A stretch of 64,000 nucleotides of DNA from Atherix ibis (lineage: Eukaryota; Arthropoda; Insecta; Diptera; Athericidae). Location of the stretch: the NCBI GenBank assembly GCA_958298945.1, contig OY282608.1, forward strand, positions 60,612,951-60,676,950, written 5' to 3'. This document shows positions 23,501-33,503 of this stretch, piece by piece; within the stretch, counting starts at the first letter, position 1, and the number at the start of each line of letters is the position of its first letter. The position numbers were made by a program, and so were the translations under genes. The notes beneath the pieces were generated by a model. The model saw only the letters and a program-made list of their open reading frames with translations. It was not told the DNA's origin and made no database searches.

Positions 23501-26500
23501 TTAGTTTGTTGGTTTGTTGGTTTGTTGGTTTGTTCGTTTATTCGTTTGTTCGTTTGTTGGTTTGTTTGTTTGTTGGTTTGTTCGTTTGTTGGTTTGTTGG
23601 TTACTTGGTTTGTTGGTTTGTTGGTTTGTTGGTTTGCTGGTTTGTTGGTTTGTTGGTTTGTTGGTTTGTTGGTTTGTTGGTTTGTTGGTTTGTTGGCTTG
23701 TTGGTTTGTTCGTTTGTTGGTTTGTTGGTTCGTTCGTTTGTTGGCTTGTTGACTTGTTGATTCGTTGGTTTGTTTGTTTGTTGGTTTGTTTGTTTGTTGG
23801 CTTATTGGTTTGTTGGTTACTTGGTTTGTTGGTTTGTTGGTTTGTTGGTTTATTCGTTTGTTGGTTTGTTGGTTTATTGGTTTGTTGGTTTGTTGGTTTT
23901 GTTCGTTTGTTGGTTTGTTGGTTTGTTCATTTGTTGGTTTGTTGGTTACTTGGTTTGTTGGTTTGTTGGTTTTTTGGTTTGTTGGCTTGTTGGTTTGTTC
24001 TTTTGTTGGTTTGTTGGTTTGTTGGTTTGTTGGTTGGTTGGTTTGTTGGTTTGTTGGTTTGTTGGTTTGTTTGTTTGCTAGTTTGTTAGTTTTTCTGTTT
24101 GTTGGTTTGTTGGTTTGTTGGTTTGTTGGTTTGTTGGTTTGTTCGTTTGTTGGTTTCTTGGTTTGTTGGTTTGTTGGTTTGTGGATTTGTTGGTTTGTTG
24201 GTTTGTTGGTTTGTTGGTTTGTTTGTTTGTTCGTTTATTGGTTTGTTGGTTTGTTAGTTTGTTGGTTTGTTGGTTTGTTGGTTTCTTGGTTTGTTGGTTT
24301 GTTGGTTTGTTTGTTTGTTCGTTTGTTCGTTTGTTCGTTTGTTGGTTTGTTTGTTTGTTGGTTTGTTCGTTTTTTGGTTTGTTGGTTACTTTGTTCGTTG
24401 GTTTGCTGGTTTTTTCGTTTGTTGGTTTGTTGGTTTGTTGGCTTTTCGGTTTAATCGTTTGTTGGCTTGTTGGTTGTTGGTTTGTTGGTTTGTTGGTTTC
24501 CTGGTTTGTTGGTTTGTTGGTTTATTGGTTTGTTGGTTACTTGTTTGTTCGTTTGTTGGTTTGTTGGTTTGTTGGTTTGTTGGTTTGTTTGTTTGTTGGT
24601 TTGTTCTTGTGTTGGTTTGTTGGTTTGTTGGTTTGTTGGTTTGTTTGTTTGTTCGTTTGTTGGTTTGTTGGTTTGTTGGTTTGTTGGTTTGTTGGTTTGT
24701 TGTTTTGTTGGTTTGTTGGCTTGTTGGTTTGTTCGTTTGTTGGCTTGTTGGTTTGTTGGTTTGTTGGTTTGTTGGTTTGTTGGTTTGTTGGTTTGTTCAT
24801 TTGTTGGTTTGTTGGTTTGTTGGTTACTTGGTTTGTTGGTTTGTTGGTTTGTTGGTTTGTTTGTTTGTTGGTTTGTTCATTTGTTGGTTTGTTGGTTTGT
24901 TAATTTGTTGGTTTGTTGGCTTGTTGGTTTGTTGGTTTGGTGGCTTGTTGGTTTGTTGGCTTGTTGGTTTGTTCGTTTGTTGGTTTGTTGGTTTGTTGGT
25001 TTGTTGTTTTGTTGGCTTGTTGGTTTGTTGGTTACTTGGTTTGTTGGTTTGTTGGTTTGTTGGTTTGTTTGTTTGTTGGTTTGTTCATTTGTTGGTTTGT
25101 TGGTTTGTTAATTTGTTGGTTTGTTGGCTTGTTGGTTTGTTGGTTTGGTGGCTTGTTGGTTTGTTGGCTTGTTGGTTTGTTCGTTTGTTGGCTTGTTGGT
25201 TTGTTGGCTTGTTCGCTGGTTTGCATTGGTTTGTTGGTTTGCTCGTTTGTTGGTTTGTTGGTTTGTTCGTTTGTTGGTTTGTTGGTTTGTTGGTTTGTTC
25301 GTTTGTTGGCTTGTTGGCTTGTTGGTTTGTTTGTTTGTTGGTTTGTTCGTTTGTTGGCTTGTTGGTTTGTTGGTTTCTTGGTTTGTTGGTTTGTTGGTTT
25401 GTTGGTTTGTTGGTTTGTTGGTTTGTTCGTTTGTTGGTTTGTTGGTTTATTGGTTTGTTGGTTTGTTGGTTTGTTGGTTTGTTCGTTTATTCGTTTGTTC
25501 GTTTGTTGGTTTGTTTGTTTGTTGGTTTGTTCGTTTGTTGGTTTGTTGGTTACTTGGTTTGTTGGTTTGTTGGTTTGTTGGTTTGCTGGTTTGTTGGTTT
25601 GTTGGCTTGTTGGTTTGTTCGTTTGTTGGTTTGTTGGTTTGTTCGTTTGTTGGCTTGTTGACTTGTTGATTCGTTGGTTTGTTTGTTTGTTGGTTTGTTC
25701 GTTTGTTGGCTTATTGGTTTGTTGGTTACTTGGTTTGTTGGTTTGTTGGTTTGTTGGTTTATTCGTTTGTTGGTTTGTTGGTTTATTGGTTTGTTGGTTT
25801 GTTGGTTTGTTCGTTTGTTGGTTTGTTGGTTTGTTCGTTTGTTGGTTTGTTGGTTACTTGGTTTGTTGGTTTGTTGGTTTTTTGGTTTGTTGGCTTGTTG
25901 GTTTGTTCTTTTGTTTGTTTGTTGGTTTGTTGGTTTGTTGGTTGGTTGGTTTGTTGGTTTGTTGGTTTGTTGGCTTGTTGGTTTGTTGGTTTGTTGGTTT
26001 TTTCGTTTGTTGGTTTGTTGGTTTGTTGGTTTGTTGGTTTGTTGGTTTGTTGGTTTGTTGGTTTGTTCGTTTGTTGGTTTCTTGGTTTATTGGTTTGTTG
26101 GTTTGTGGGTTTGTTGGTTTGTTGGTTTGTTGGTTTGTTGGTTTGTTTGTTTGTTCGTTTATTGGTTTGTTGGTTTGTTGGTTTGTTGGTTTCTTGATTT
26201 GTTGGTTTGTTGGTTTGTTTGTTTGTTCGTTTGTTCGTTTGTTGGTTTGTTTGTTTGTTGGTTTGTTCGTTTTTTGGTTTGTTGGTTACTTTGTTCGTTG
26301 GTTTGCTGGTTTTTTCGTTTGTTGGTTTGTTGGTTTGTTGGCTTTTCGGTTTATTCGTTTGTTGGCTTGTTGGTTGTTGGTTTGTTGGTTTGTTGGTTTC
26401 CTGGTTTGTTGGTTTGTTGGTTTATTGGTTTGTTGGTTACTTGTTTGTTCGTTTGTTGGTTTGTTGGTTTGTTGGTTTGTTTGTTTGTTGGTTTGTTCTT

Positions 26501-26779
26501 GTGTTGGTTTGTTGGTTTGTTGGTTTGTTGGTTTGTTTGTTTATTCGTTTGTTGGTTTGTTGGTTTGTTGGTTTGTTGGTTTGTTGGTTTGTTGTTTTGT
26601 TGGTTTGTTGGCTTGTTGGTTTGTTCGTTTGTTGGCTTGTTGGTTTGTTGGTTTGTTGGTTTGTTGGTTTGTTGGTTTGTTCATTTGTTGGTTTGTTGGT
26701 TTGTTGGTTACTTGGTTTGTTGGTTTGTTGGTTTGTTGGTTTGTTTGTTTGTTGGTTTGTTCATTTGTTGGTTTGTTGG
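23501..26779 (+). repeat. Tandem pair of about 1.9-kb HOR units
   Basis: The GATTCGTTGG landmark recurs near 23,757 and 25,666 (1,909 bp apart) and the GGCTTTTCGG landmark at 24,441 and 26,341 (1,900 bp). A unit in which GGTTACTTGG is shortened to GGTTACTTG before TTTGTTCG occurs near 24,535 and 26,435. The units look like a shorter derivative of the preceding 2.4-kb HOR. At 23,791 a T replaces the C present at the homologous positions 17,475 and 22,376. Confidence 0.75.
24830..25220 (+). repeat. 208-bp local tandem duplication
   Basis: The TTTGGTGG marker lies at 24,936 and 25,144, and the preceding TTCATTTG plus TTAATTTG order is repeated with the same 208-bp offset (26 octamers). The second copy ends near an unusual GTTCGCTGGTTTGCATTGG stretch at about 25,211-25,230, which contains one of the few CAT trinucleotides that is not a CATTTGTT unit. 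Confidence 0.75.
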
Positions 26780-27145
26780 TTTTTTAATTTGTTGGTTTGT
26801 TGGCTTGTTGGTTTGTTGGTTTGGTGGCTTGTTGGTTTGTTGGTTTGTTGGCTTGTTGGTTTGTTCGTTTGTTGGTTTGTTGGTTTGTTGGTTTGTTGTT
26901 TTGTTGGCTTGTTGGTTTGTTGGTTTGTTGGTTTCTTGGTTTGTTTGTTTGTTGGTTTGTTGGTTTGTTGGTTTGTTGGTTTGTTCGTTTGTTGGCTTGT
27001 TGGTTTGTTGGCTTGTTGGCTGGTTGGTTTGTTGGTTTATTGGTTTGTTGGTTTGTTGGTTTTTTGGTTTGTTGGTTTGTTGGTTTGTTTGTTTGTTTGT
27101 TTGTTTGTTGGTTTGTTGGTTTGTTGGATTGTTGGTTTGTTCGTT
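26780..27145 (+). repeat. Left direct copy bracketing the GGCTTGTT-rich island
   Basis: This segment runs from TTTTTTAATTTG through a TTTGGTGG marker to a TTGGATTGTTGG unit (GGATT at 27,126). The same order is found at about 30,931-31,297, offset 4,151-4,152 bp. After the GGATT unit the left copy reads GTTCGTTGTTGG where the right copy has GTTCGTTTGTTGG. The similarity then stops and the island begins. Confidence 0.75.
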
Positions 27146-27644
27146 GTTGGTTTGTTGGTTTGTTGGTTTGTTGGTTTGTTGGTTTGTTGGTTTGCTGGAT
27201 TGTTGGTTTGTTGCTTTGTTGGTTAGTTGGTTTGTTGGTTTGTTGGTTTGTTGGTTTGTTGGTTTGTTGGTTTGTTGGTTTGTTGGTTTGTTTGTTTGTT
27301 GGTTTGTTCGTTTGATGGCTTGTTGGCTTGTGGTTTGTTGGTTTGTTGGCTTGTTGGTTTGTTGGTTTGTTAGTTTGTTGGTTTGTTGGTTTATTGGTTT
27401 ATCGGTTTGTTGGTTTTTTGGTTTGTTGGCCTGTCGGTTTGTTGCTTTGTTGGTTTGTTGGTTTGTTGGTTTGTTGGCTTGTTGGTTTGTTGGCTTGTTG
27501 GTTTGTTGATTTGTTGGTTTGTTGATTTGTTGGTTTGTTGGTTTGTTGGTTTGTTGGCTTGTTGGCATGTTGGTTTGTTGGTTTGTTGGCTTGTTGGTTT
27601 GCTGGTTTGTTGGTTTGTTGGTTTGTTGGTTTGTTGGTTTGTTG

Positions 27645-28100
27645 GTTTGTTGGTTTGTTTGTTGGTTTGTTGGTTTGTTGGTTTGTTGTTGTTTGTTGGT
27701 TTGTTGGTTTGTTGGTTTTTTGGTTTGTTGGTTTATTTGTTTGTTGGTTTGTTGGTTTGTTGGTTTGTTCGTTTGTTAGCTTGTTGGTTTGTTGGTTTGT
27801 TGGGTTGTTGGTTTGTTGGTTTGTTGCTTTGTAGGTTTGTTGGTTTGTTGGTTTGTTGGCTTGTTGGTTTGTTGATTTGTTGGTTTGTTGATTTGTTGGT
27901 TTGTTGGTTTGTTGGTTTGTTGGTTGTTGGTGTTGATGTTGGCTTTGTTGGTTGGTTTGTTGGTTTGTTGGTTTGTTGGTTGTTGGTTTGTTGGTTTGTT
28001 GGTTTGTTGGTTTGTTGGTTTGTGTTTGTTGGTTTGTTGGTTTGTTGGTTTGTTGGTTTGTTGGTTTTTGTTGTTGCTTGTTGGTATTGTTGGCTTGTTG
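27645..28100 (+). repeat. Irregular patch with broken octamer register
   Basis: The 8-bp period is interrupted repeatedly. There is GTTTGTTGTTGTTTG near 27,685-27,695, a disturbed stretch 27,921-27,956 containing GGTGTTGATGTTGGC, GTGTTTG at 28,022, and GGTTTTTGTTGTTGC at about 28,063-28,077 followed by GGTATTG. Short 3- to 5-base units replace octamers. No coding potential or known element is visible; the bases are still almost only G and T. Confidence 0.8.
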
Positions 28101-28280
28101 GCTTGTTGGTTTGTTGGTTTGTTGGTTTGTTGGTTTGTTGGTTTGTTGCTTTGTTGGTTTGTTGGTTTGTTGGTTTGTTGGTTTGTTGGTTTGTTGGTTT
28201 GTTGGTTTGTTGGTTTGTTGGTTTGTTGGTTTGTTGGTTTGTTGGTTTGTTGGCTTGTTGGTTTGTTTGTTTGTAGGTTT

Positions 28281-30870
28281 ATTTGTTTGTTGGCTTGTTG
28301 GGTTGTTGGCTTATTGGTTTGTTGGTTTGTTGGTTTGTTCGTTTGTTGGCTTGTTGGTTTGTTGGCTTGTTGGCTTGTTGGTTCGTTGATTTGTTGGTTT
28401 GTTGGTTTGTTGGTTTGTTGGTTTGTCGGTTTTTTGGTTTGTTGGTTTGTTGGTTTGTTGGTTTGTTGGTTTGTTAATTTATTGGTTTGTTCGTTTGTTG
28501 GTTTGTTGGTTTGTTGGTTTGTTGGCTTGTTGGTTTTTTGGTTTGTTGGCTTTTTGGCTTGTTGGTTTGTTGGTTTGTTGGTTTGTTGGCTTGTTGGCTT
28601 GTTGGCTTGTTGGCTTGTTGGTTTGTTGGTTTGTTGGTTTATTGGTTAGTTGATTTGTTGGCTTGTTGGCTTGTTGGTTTATTGGTTTGTTGGTTTGTTG
28701 GTTTGTTTCTTTGTTGGTTCGTTTGTTGGATTGTTTGTTTGTTGGCTTGTTGGTTTGTTAGTTTGTTCGTTTGTTGGTTTGTTGGTTTGTTGGTTTGTTG
28801 GTTTGTTGGTTTGTTGGTTTGTTGGTTTGTTGGTTTGTTGGTTTGTTGGTTTGTTGGTTTGTTGGTTTCTTGGTTTGTTGGTTTGTTGGTTTGTTGGTTT
28901 GTTGGCTTGTTGGTTTGTTGGCTTGTTGGTATGTTGGTTTGTTGGTTTGTTGGTTTGTTCGTTTGTTGGCTTGTTGGTTTGTTGGCTTGTTGGCTTGTTG
29001 GCTTGTTGGCTTGTTGGTTTGTTGGTTTGTTGGTTTGTTGGTTTGTTGGTTTGTCGGTTTGTTGGTTTGTTGGTTTGTTGGTTTGTTGGTTTGTTGGTTT
29101 GTTGGTTTGTTGGTTTGTTGGTTTGTTGGTTTGTTGGTTTGTTTGTCTGTTGGTTTGTTGGTTTGTTCGTTTGTTGGTTTGTTGGTTTTTTGTTTGTTGA
29201 CTTGTTAGTTTGTTGGTTTGTTCGTTTGTTGGTTTGTTGGTTTGTTGGTTTGTTGGTTTGTTCGTTTGTTAGTTTGTTGGTTTGTTGGTTTGTTGGTTTG
29301 TTGGCTTGTTGGTTTGTTGGTTTTTTGGTTTGTTGGCTTGTTGGTTTGTTGGCTTGTTGCTTGTTGGTTTGTTGGTTTGTTGGTTTGTTGGTTTATTTGT
29401 TTGTTGGCTTGTTGGGTTGTTGGCTTATTGGTTTGTTGGTTTGTTGGTTTGTTCGTTTGTTGGCTTGTTGGCTTGTTGGCTTGTTGGTTCGTTGATTTGT
29501 TGGTTTGTTGGTTTGTTGGTTTGTCGGTTTTTTGGTTTGTTGGTTTGTTGGTTTGTTGGTTTGTTGGTTTGTTAATTTATTGGTTTGTTCGTTTGTTGGT
29601 TTGTTGGTTTGTTGGTTTGTTGGCTTGTTGGTTTTTTGGTTTGTTGGCTTTTTGGCTTGTTGGTTTGTTGGTTTGTTGGTTTGTTGGCTTGTTGGCTTGT
29701 TGGCTTGTTGGCTTGTTGGTTTGTTGGTTTGTTGGTTTATTGGTTAGTTGATTTGTTGGCTTGTTGGCTTGTTGGTTTATTGGTTTGTTGGTTTGTTGGT
29801 TTGTTTCTTTGTTGGTTCGTTTGTTGGATTGTTTGTTTGTTGGCTTGTTGGTTTGTTAGTTTGTTCGTTTGTTGGTTTGTTGGTTTGTTGGTTTGTTGGT
29901 TTGTTGGTTTGTTGGTTTGTTGGTTTGTTGGTTTGTTGGTTTGTTGGTTTGTTGGTTTGTTGGTTTCTTGGTTTGTTGGTTTGTTGGTTTGTTGGCTTGT
30001 TGGTTTGTTGGCTTGTTGGTATGTTGGTTTGTTGGTTTGTTGGTTTGTTCGTTTGTTGGCTTGTTGGTTTGTTGGCTTGTTGGCTTGTTGGCTTGTTGGC
30101 TTGTTGGTTTGTTGGTTTGTTGGTTTGTTGGTTTGTTGGTTTGTCGGTTTGTTGGTTTGTTGGTTTGTTGGTTTGTTGGTTTGTTGGTTTGTTGGTTTGT
30201 TGGTTTGTTGGTTTGTTGGTTTGTTGGTTTGTTTGTCTGTTGGTTTGTTGGTTTGTTCGTTTGTTGGTTTGTTGGTTTTTTGTTTGTTGACTTGTTAGTT
30301 TGTTGGTTTGTTCGTTTGTTGGTTTGTTGGTTTGTTGGTTTGTTGGTTTGTTCGTTTGTTGGTTTGTTGGTTTGTTGGTTTGTTGGTTTGTTGGATTGTT
30401 GGTTTGTTGGTTTTTTGGTTTGTTGGCTTGTTGGTTTGTTGGCTTGTTGGCTTGTTGGTTTGTTGGTTTGTTGGTTTGTTGGTTTGTTGGTTTGTTGGTT
30501 TGTTGGTTTGTTGGTTTGTTGGTTTGTAGGTTTATTTGTTTGTTGGTTTATTGGTTTGTTGGTTTGTTCGTTTGTTGGTTTGTTGGTTTGTTGGTTTGTT
30601 GATTTGTTGGCTTGTTGGTTTGTTGGTTTGTTGGCTTGTTGGTTTGTTTGTTTGTAGGTTTATTTGTTTGTTGGCTTGTTGGGTTGTTGGCTTATTGGTT
30701 TGTTGGTTTGTTGGTTTGTTCGTTTGTTGGCTTGTTGATTTGTTGGCTTGTTGGCTTGTTGGTTCGTTGATTTGTTGGTTTGTTGGTTTGTTGGTTTGTT
30801 GGTTTGTTGGTTTTTTGGTTTGTTGGTTTGTTGGTTTGTTGGTTTGTTGGTTTGTTAATTTGTTGGTTTG
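28281..30870 (+). repeat. 1,098-bp tandem duplication plus partial third copy
   Basis: The two copies, about 28,281-29,380 and 29,395-30,480, match at an offset of 1,098 bp, apparently without change from about 28,383 to 29,270, where A at 29,271 meets G at 30,369. At the start the offset is 1,114 bp because two octamers are missing from the second copy. A third, partial copy begins with the same TTTATTTG and GGGTTG order at about 30,658 and ends by 30,912. It lacks the GGCTTTTTGG unit present in the first two. Confidence 0.85.
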
Positions 30871-30930
30871 TTCGTTTGTTGGTTTGTTGGTTTGTTGGTT
30901 TGTTGGCTTGTTGGTTTTTTTGTTTGTTGG

Positions 30931-31297
30931 TTTTTTAATTTGTTGGTTTGTTGGCTTGTTGGTTTGTTGGTTTGGGGGCTTGTTGGTTTGTTGGTCTGTT
31001 GGCTTGTTGGTTTGTTCGTTTGTTGGTTTGTTGGTTTGTTGGTTTGTTGTTTTGTTGGCTTGTTGGTTTGTTGGTTTGTTGGTTTCTTGGTTTGTTTGTT
31101 TGTTGGTTTGTTGGTTTGTTGGTTTGTTGGTTTGTTCGTTTGTTGGCTTGTTGGTTTGTTGGCTTGTTGGCTGGTTGGTTTGTTGGTTTATTGGTTTGTT
31201 GGTTTGTTGGTTTTTTGGTTTGTTGGTTTGTTGGTTTGTTTGTTTGTTTGTTTGTTTGTTGGTTTGTTGGTTTGTTGGATTGTTGGTTTGTTCGTTT
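30931..31297 (+). repeat. Right direct copy bracketing the island
   Basis: Same variant order as 26,780-27,145: TTTTTTAATTTG near 30,932, the G5-altered TTTGGTGG module, TTGTTTTGTTGG, GGTTTCTTGG, GGCTGGTTGG, and GGATT near 31,278. It continues into left-array HOR sequence. A further related copy of its first part starts near 32,540, about 1,610 bp downstream. Confidence 0.75.
30974..30978 (+). other. G5 run, apparently the longest G run in the left array
   Basis: A TTTGGTGGCT module seen at 24,936, 25,144, 26,820 and 32,582 reads TTTGGGGGCT here: a single T-to-G change gives five consecutive G. By eye I found no longer G run in the left array. It may be a true variant or a base-calling error. 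Confidence 0.75.
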
Positions 31298-33503
31298 GTT
31301 GGTTTGTTGGTTTATTCGTTTGTTGGTTTGTTGGTTTATTGGTTTGTTGGTTTGTTTGTTTGTTTGTTTGTTTGTTGGTTTGTTGGTTTGTTGGTTTTTT
31401 GGTTTGTTCGTTTGTTGGTTTGTTGGTTTGTTGGTTTGTTGGTTTGTTGGTTTGTTGGTTTGTTGGTTTGTTCGTTTGTTGGTTTGTTCGTTTGTTGGTT
31501 TGTTTGTTTGTTGGTTTGTTGTTTGTTTGTTTGTTGGTTTGTTTGTTTGTTGGTTTGTTGGTTTGTTGGTTTTTTGGTTTCTTGGTTTGTTGGTTTGTTG
31601 GTTTGTTCGTTTATTCGTTTGTTCGTTTGTTGGTTTGTTTGTTTGTTGGTTTGTTCGTTTGTTGGTTTGTTGGTTACTTGGTTTGTTGGTTTGTTGGTTT
31701 GTTGGTTTGTTGGTTTGTTGGTTTGTTGGTTTGTTGGTTTGTTGGTTTGTTGGTTTGTTGGTTTGTTGCTTTGTTGGTTTGTTGGTTTGTTAGCTTGTTC
31801 GTTTGTTCGTTTGTTGGTTTGTTGGTTTGTTCGTTTGTTGGCTTGTTGGCTTGTTGATTTGTTGGTTTGTTTGTTTGTTGGTTTGTTCGTTTGTTGGCTT
31901 GTTGGTTTGTTGGTTACTTGGTTTGTTAGTTTGCTGGTTTGTTGGTTTGTTCGTTTGTTGGTTTGTTGGTTTATTGGTTTTTTGGTTTGTTGGTTTGTTC
32001 GTTTGTTGGTTTGTTCGTTTGTTGGTTTGTTCGTTTGTTGGTTTGTTCGTTTGTTGGTTTTTTCGTTTGTTGGTTTGTTGGATTGTTTGTTTGTTTGTTT
32101 GTTGGTTGGTTTGGTGGTTTGTTGGTTTGTTCGTTTGTTGGTTTGTTTGTTTGTTGGTTTCTTGGTTTGTTGGTTTATTGGTTTGTTGGTTACTTGTTTG
32201 TTCGTTTGTTGGTTTGTTGGTTTGTTGGTTTGTTTGTTTGTTGGTTTGTTCTTGTGTTGGTTTGTTGGTTTGTTGGTTTGTTGGTTTGTTTGTTTGTTCG
32301 TTTGTTGGTTGGTTGGTTTGTTGGTTTGTTGGTTTGTTGGTTTGTTGTTTTGTTGGTTTGTTGGCTTGTTGGTTTGTTCGTTTGTTGGCTTGTTGGTTTG
32401 TTGGTTTGTTGGTTTGTTGGTTTGTTGGTTTGTTGGTTTGTTCTTTTGTTGGTTTGTTGGTTTGTTGGTTACTTGGTTTGTTAGTTTGTTGGTTTGTTGG
32501 TTTGTTTGTTTTTTGGTTTGTTCATTTGTTGGTTTGTTGGTTTGTTAATTTGTTGGTTTGTTGGCTTGTTGGTTTGTTGGTTTGGTGGCTTGTTGGTTTG
32601 TTGGTTTGTTGGCTTGTTGGTTTGTTGGTTTGTTGGTTTGTTGGTTTGTTGGTTTGTTGTTTTGTTGGCTTGTTGGTTTGTTGGTTTGTTGGTTTCTTGG
32701 TTTGTTTGTTTGTTGGTTTGTTGGTTTGTTGGTTTGTTGGTTTGTTCGTTTGTTGGCTTGTTGGTTTGTTGGCTTGTTGGCTGGTTGGTTTGTTGGTTTA
32801 TTGGTTTGTTGGTTTGCTCGTTTGTTAGTTTGTTGGTTTGTTTGTTTGTTGGTTTGTTGGTTTGTTCGTTTGTTGGCTTGTTGGCTTGTTGGTTTGTTTG
32901 TTTGTTGGTTTGTTCGTTTGTTGGCTTGTTGGTTTGTTGGTTACTTGGTTTGTTGGTTTGTTGGTTTGTTGGTTTGTTGGTTTGTTGGTTTGTTCCTTTG
33001 TTGGTTTCTTGGTTTATTGGTTTGTTGGTTTGTTGGTTTGTTCGTTTGTTGGTTTGTTCGTTTGTTGGTTTGTTTGTTTGTTGGTTTGTTGTTTGTTGGT
33101 TTGTTGGTTTGTTGGTTTGTTGGTTTGTTGGTTTGTTTGTTTGTTGGTTTGTTTGTTTGTTGGTTTCTTGGTTTGTTGGTTTGTTTGTTTGTTGGTTTGT
33201 TGGTTTGTTGGTTTGTTTGTTTGTTCGTTTGTTGGTTTGTTGGTTTGTTGATTTGTTTTTTTGTTGGTTTGTTGGTTTGTTGGCTTGTTGGTTTGTTGGT
33301 TACTTGGTTTGTTGGTTTGTTGGTTTGTTGGTTTGTTGGTTTGTTGGTTTGTTGGTTTGTTGGTTTGTTGGTTTGTTGGTTTGTTGGTTTGTTGCTTTGT
33401 TGGTTTGTTGGTTTGTTGGTTTGTTGGCTTGTTGGCTTGTTGGCTTGTTGGTTTGTTCGTTTGTTGGTTTGTTCGTTTGTTGGCTTGTTAACTTGTTGAT
33501 TCG
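31298..33503 (+). repeat. Diverged HOR segment linking island and last left HOR block
   Basis: This stretch is octamer repeat in which pieces of earlier HORs reappear in new order. The GGTTACTTG plus TTTGTTCG unit is near 32,187 and its downstream module ends at TTTGGTGG (32,582), matching 24,535-24,950 (offset about 7,647) and 26,435-26,830 (offset about 5,762). The TTAGTTTGCTGG marker following GGTTACTTGG is near 31,914-31,935. No gene or unique sequence is seen. Confidence 0.65.

Larger units (their letters stand above)
27146..30912 (+). repeat. GGCTTGTT-rich island inside the left array
   Basis: This block has long runs of consecutive GGCTTGTT units (for example around 28,590-28,620 and 29,690-29,720) and far fewer CGTTTGTT and TGTTTGTT units than the sequence on either side. 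In that respect it resembles the right array, in the opposite orientation. It has its own tandem structure (1,098-bp unit) and an irregular patch near its start. It ends abruptly near 30,912-30,935, where a GGCTTGTTGG context switches to the TTTTTTAATTTG segment that also precedes the island. Confidence 0.7.

Noticed and set aside
27146..30912. Transposable element as the origin of the island.
   Set aside because: There are no terminal repeats other than satellite, no coding sequence, no poly-A tail and no short target-site duplication; the bracketing copies are satellite segments of about 365 bp.
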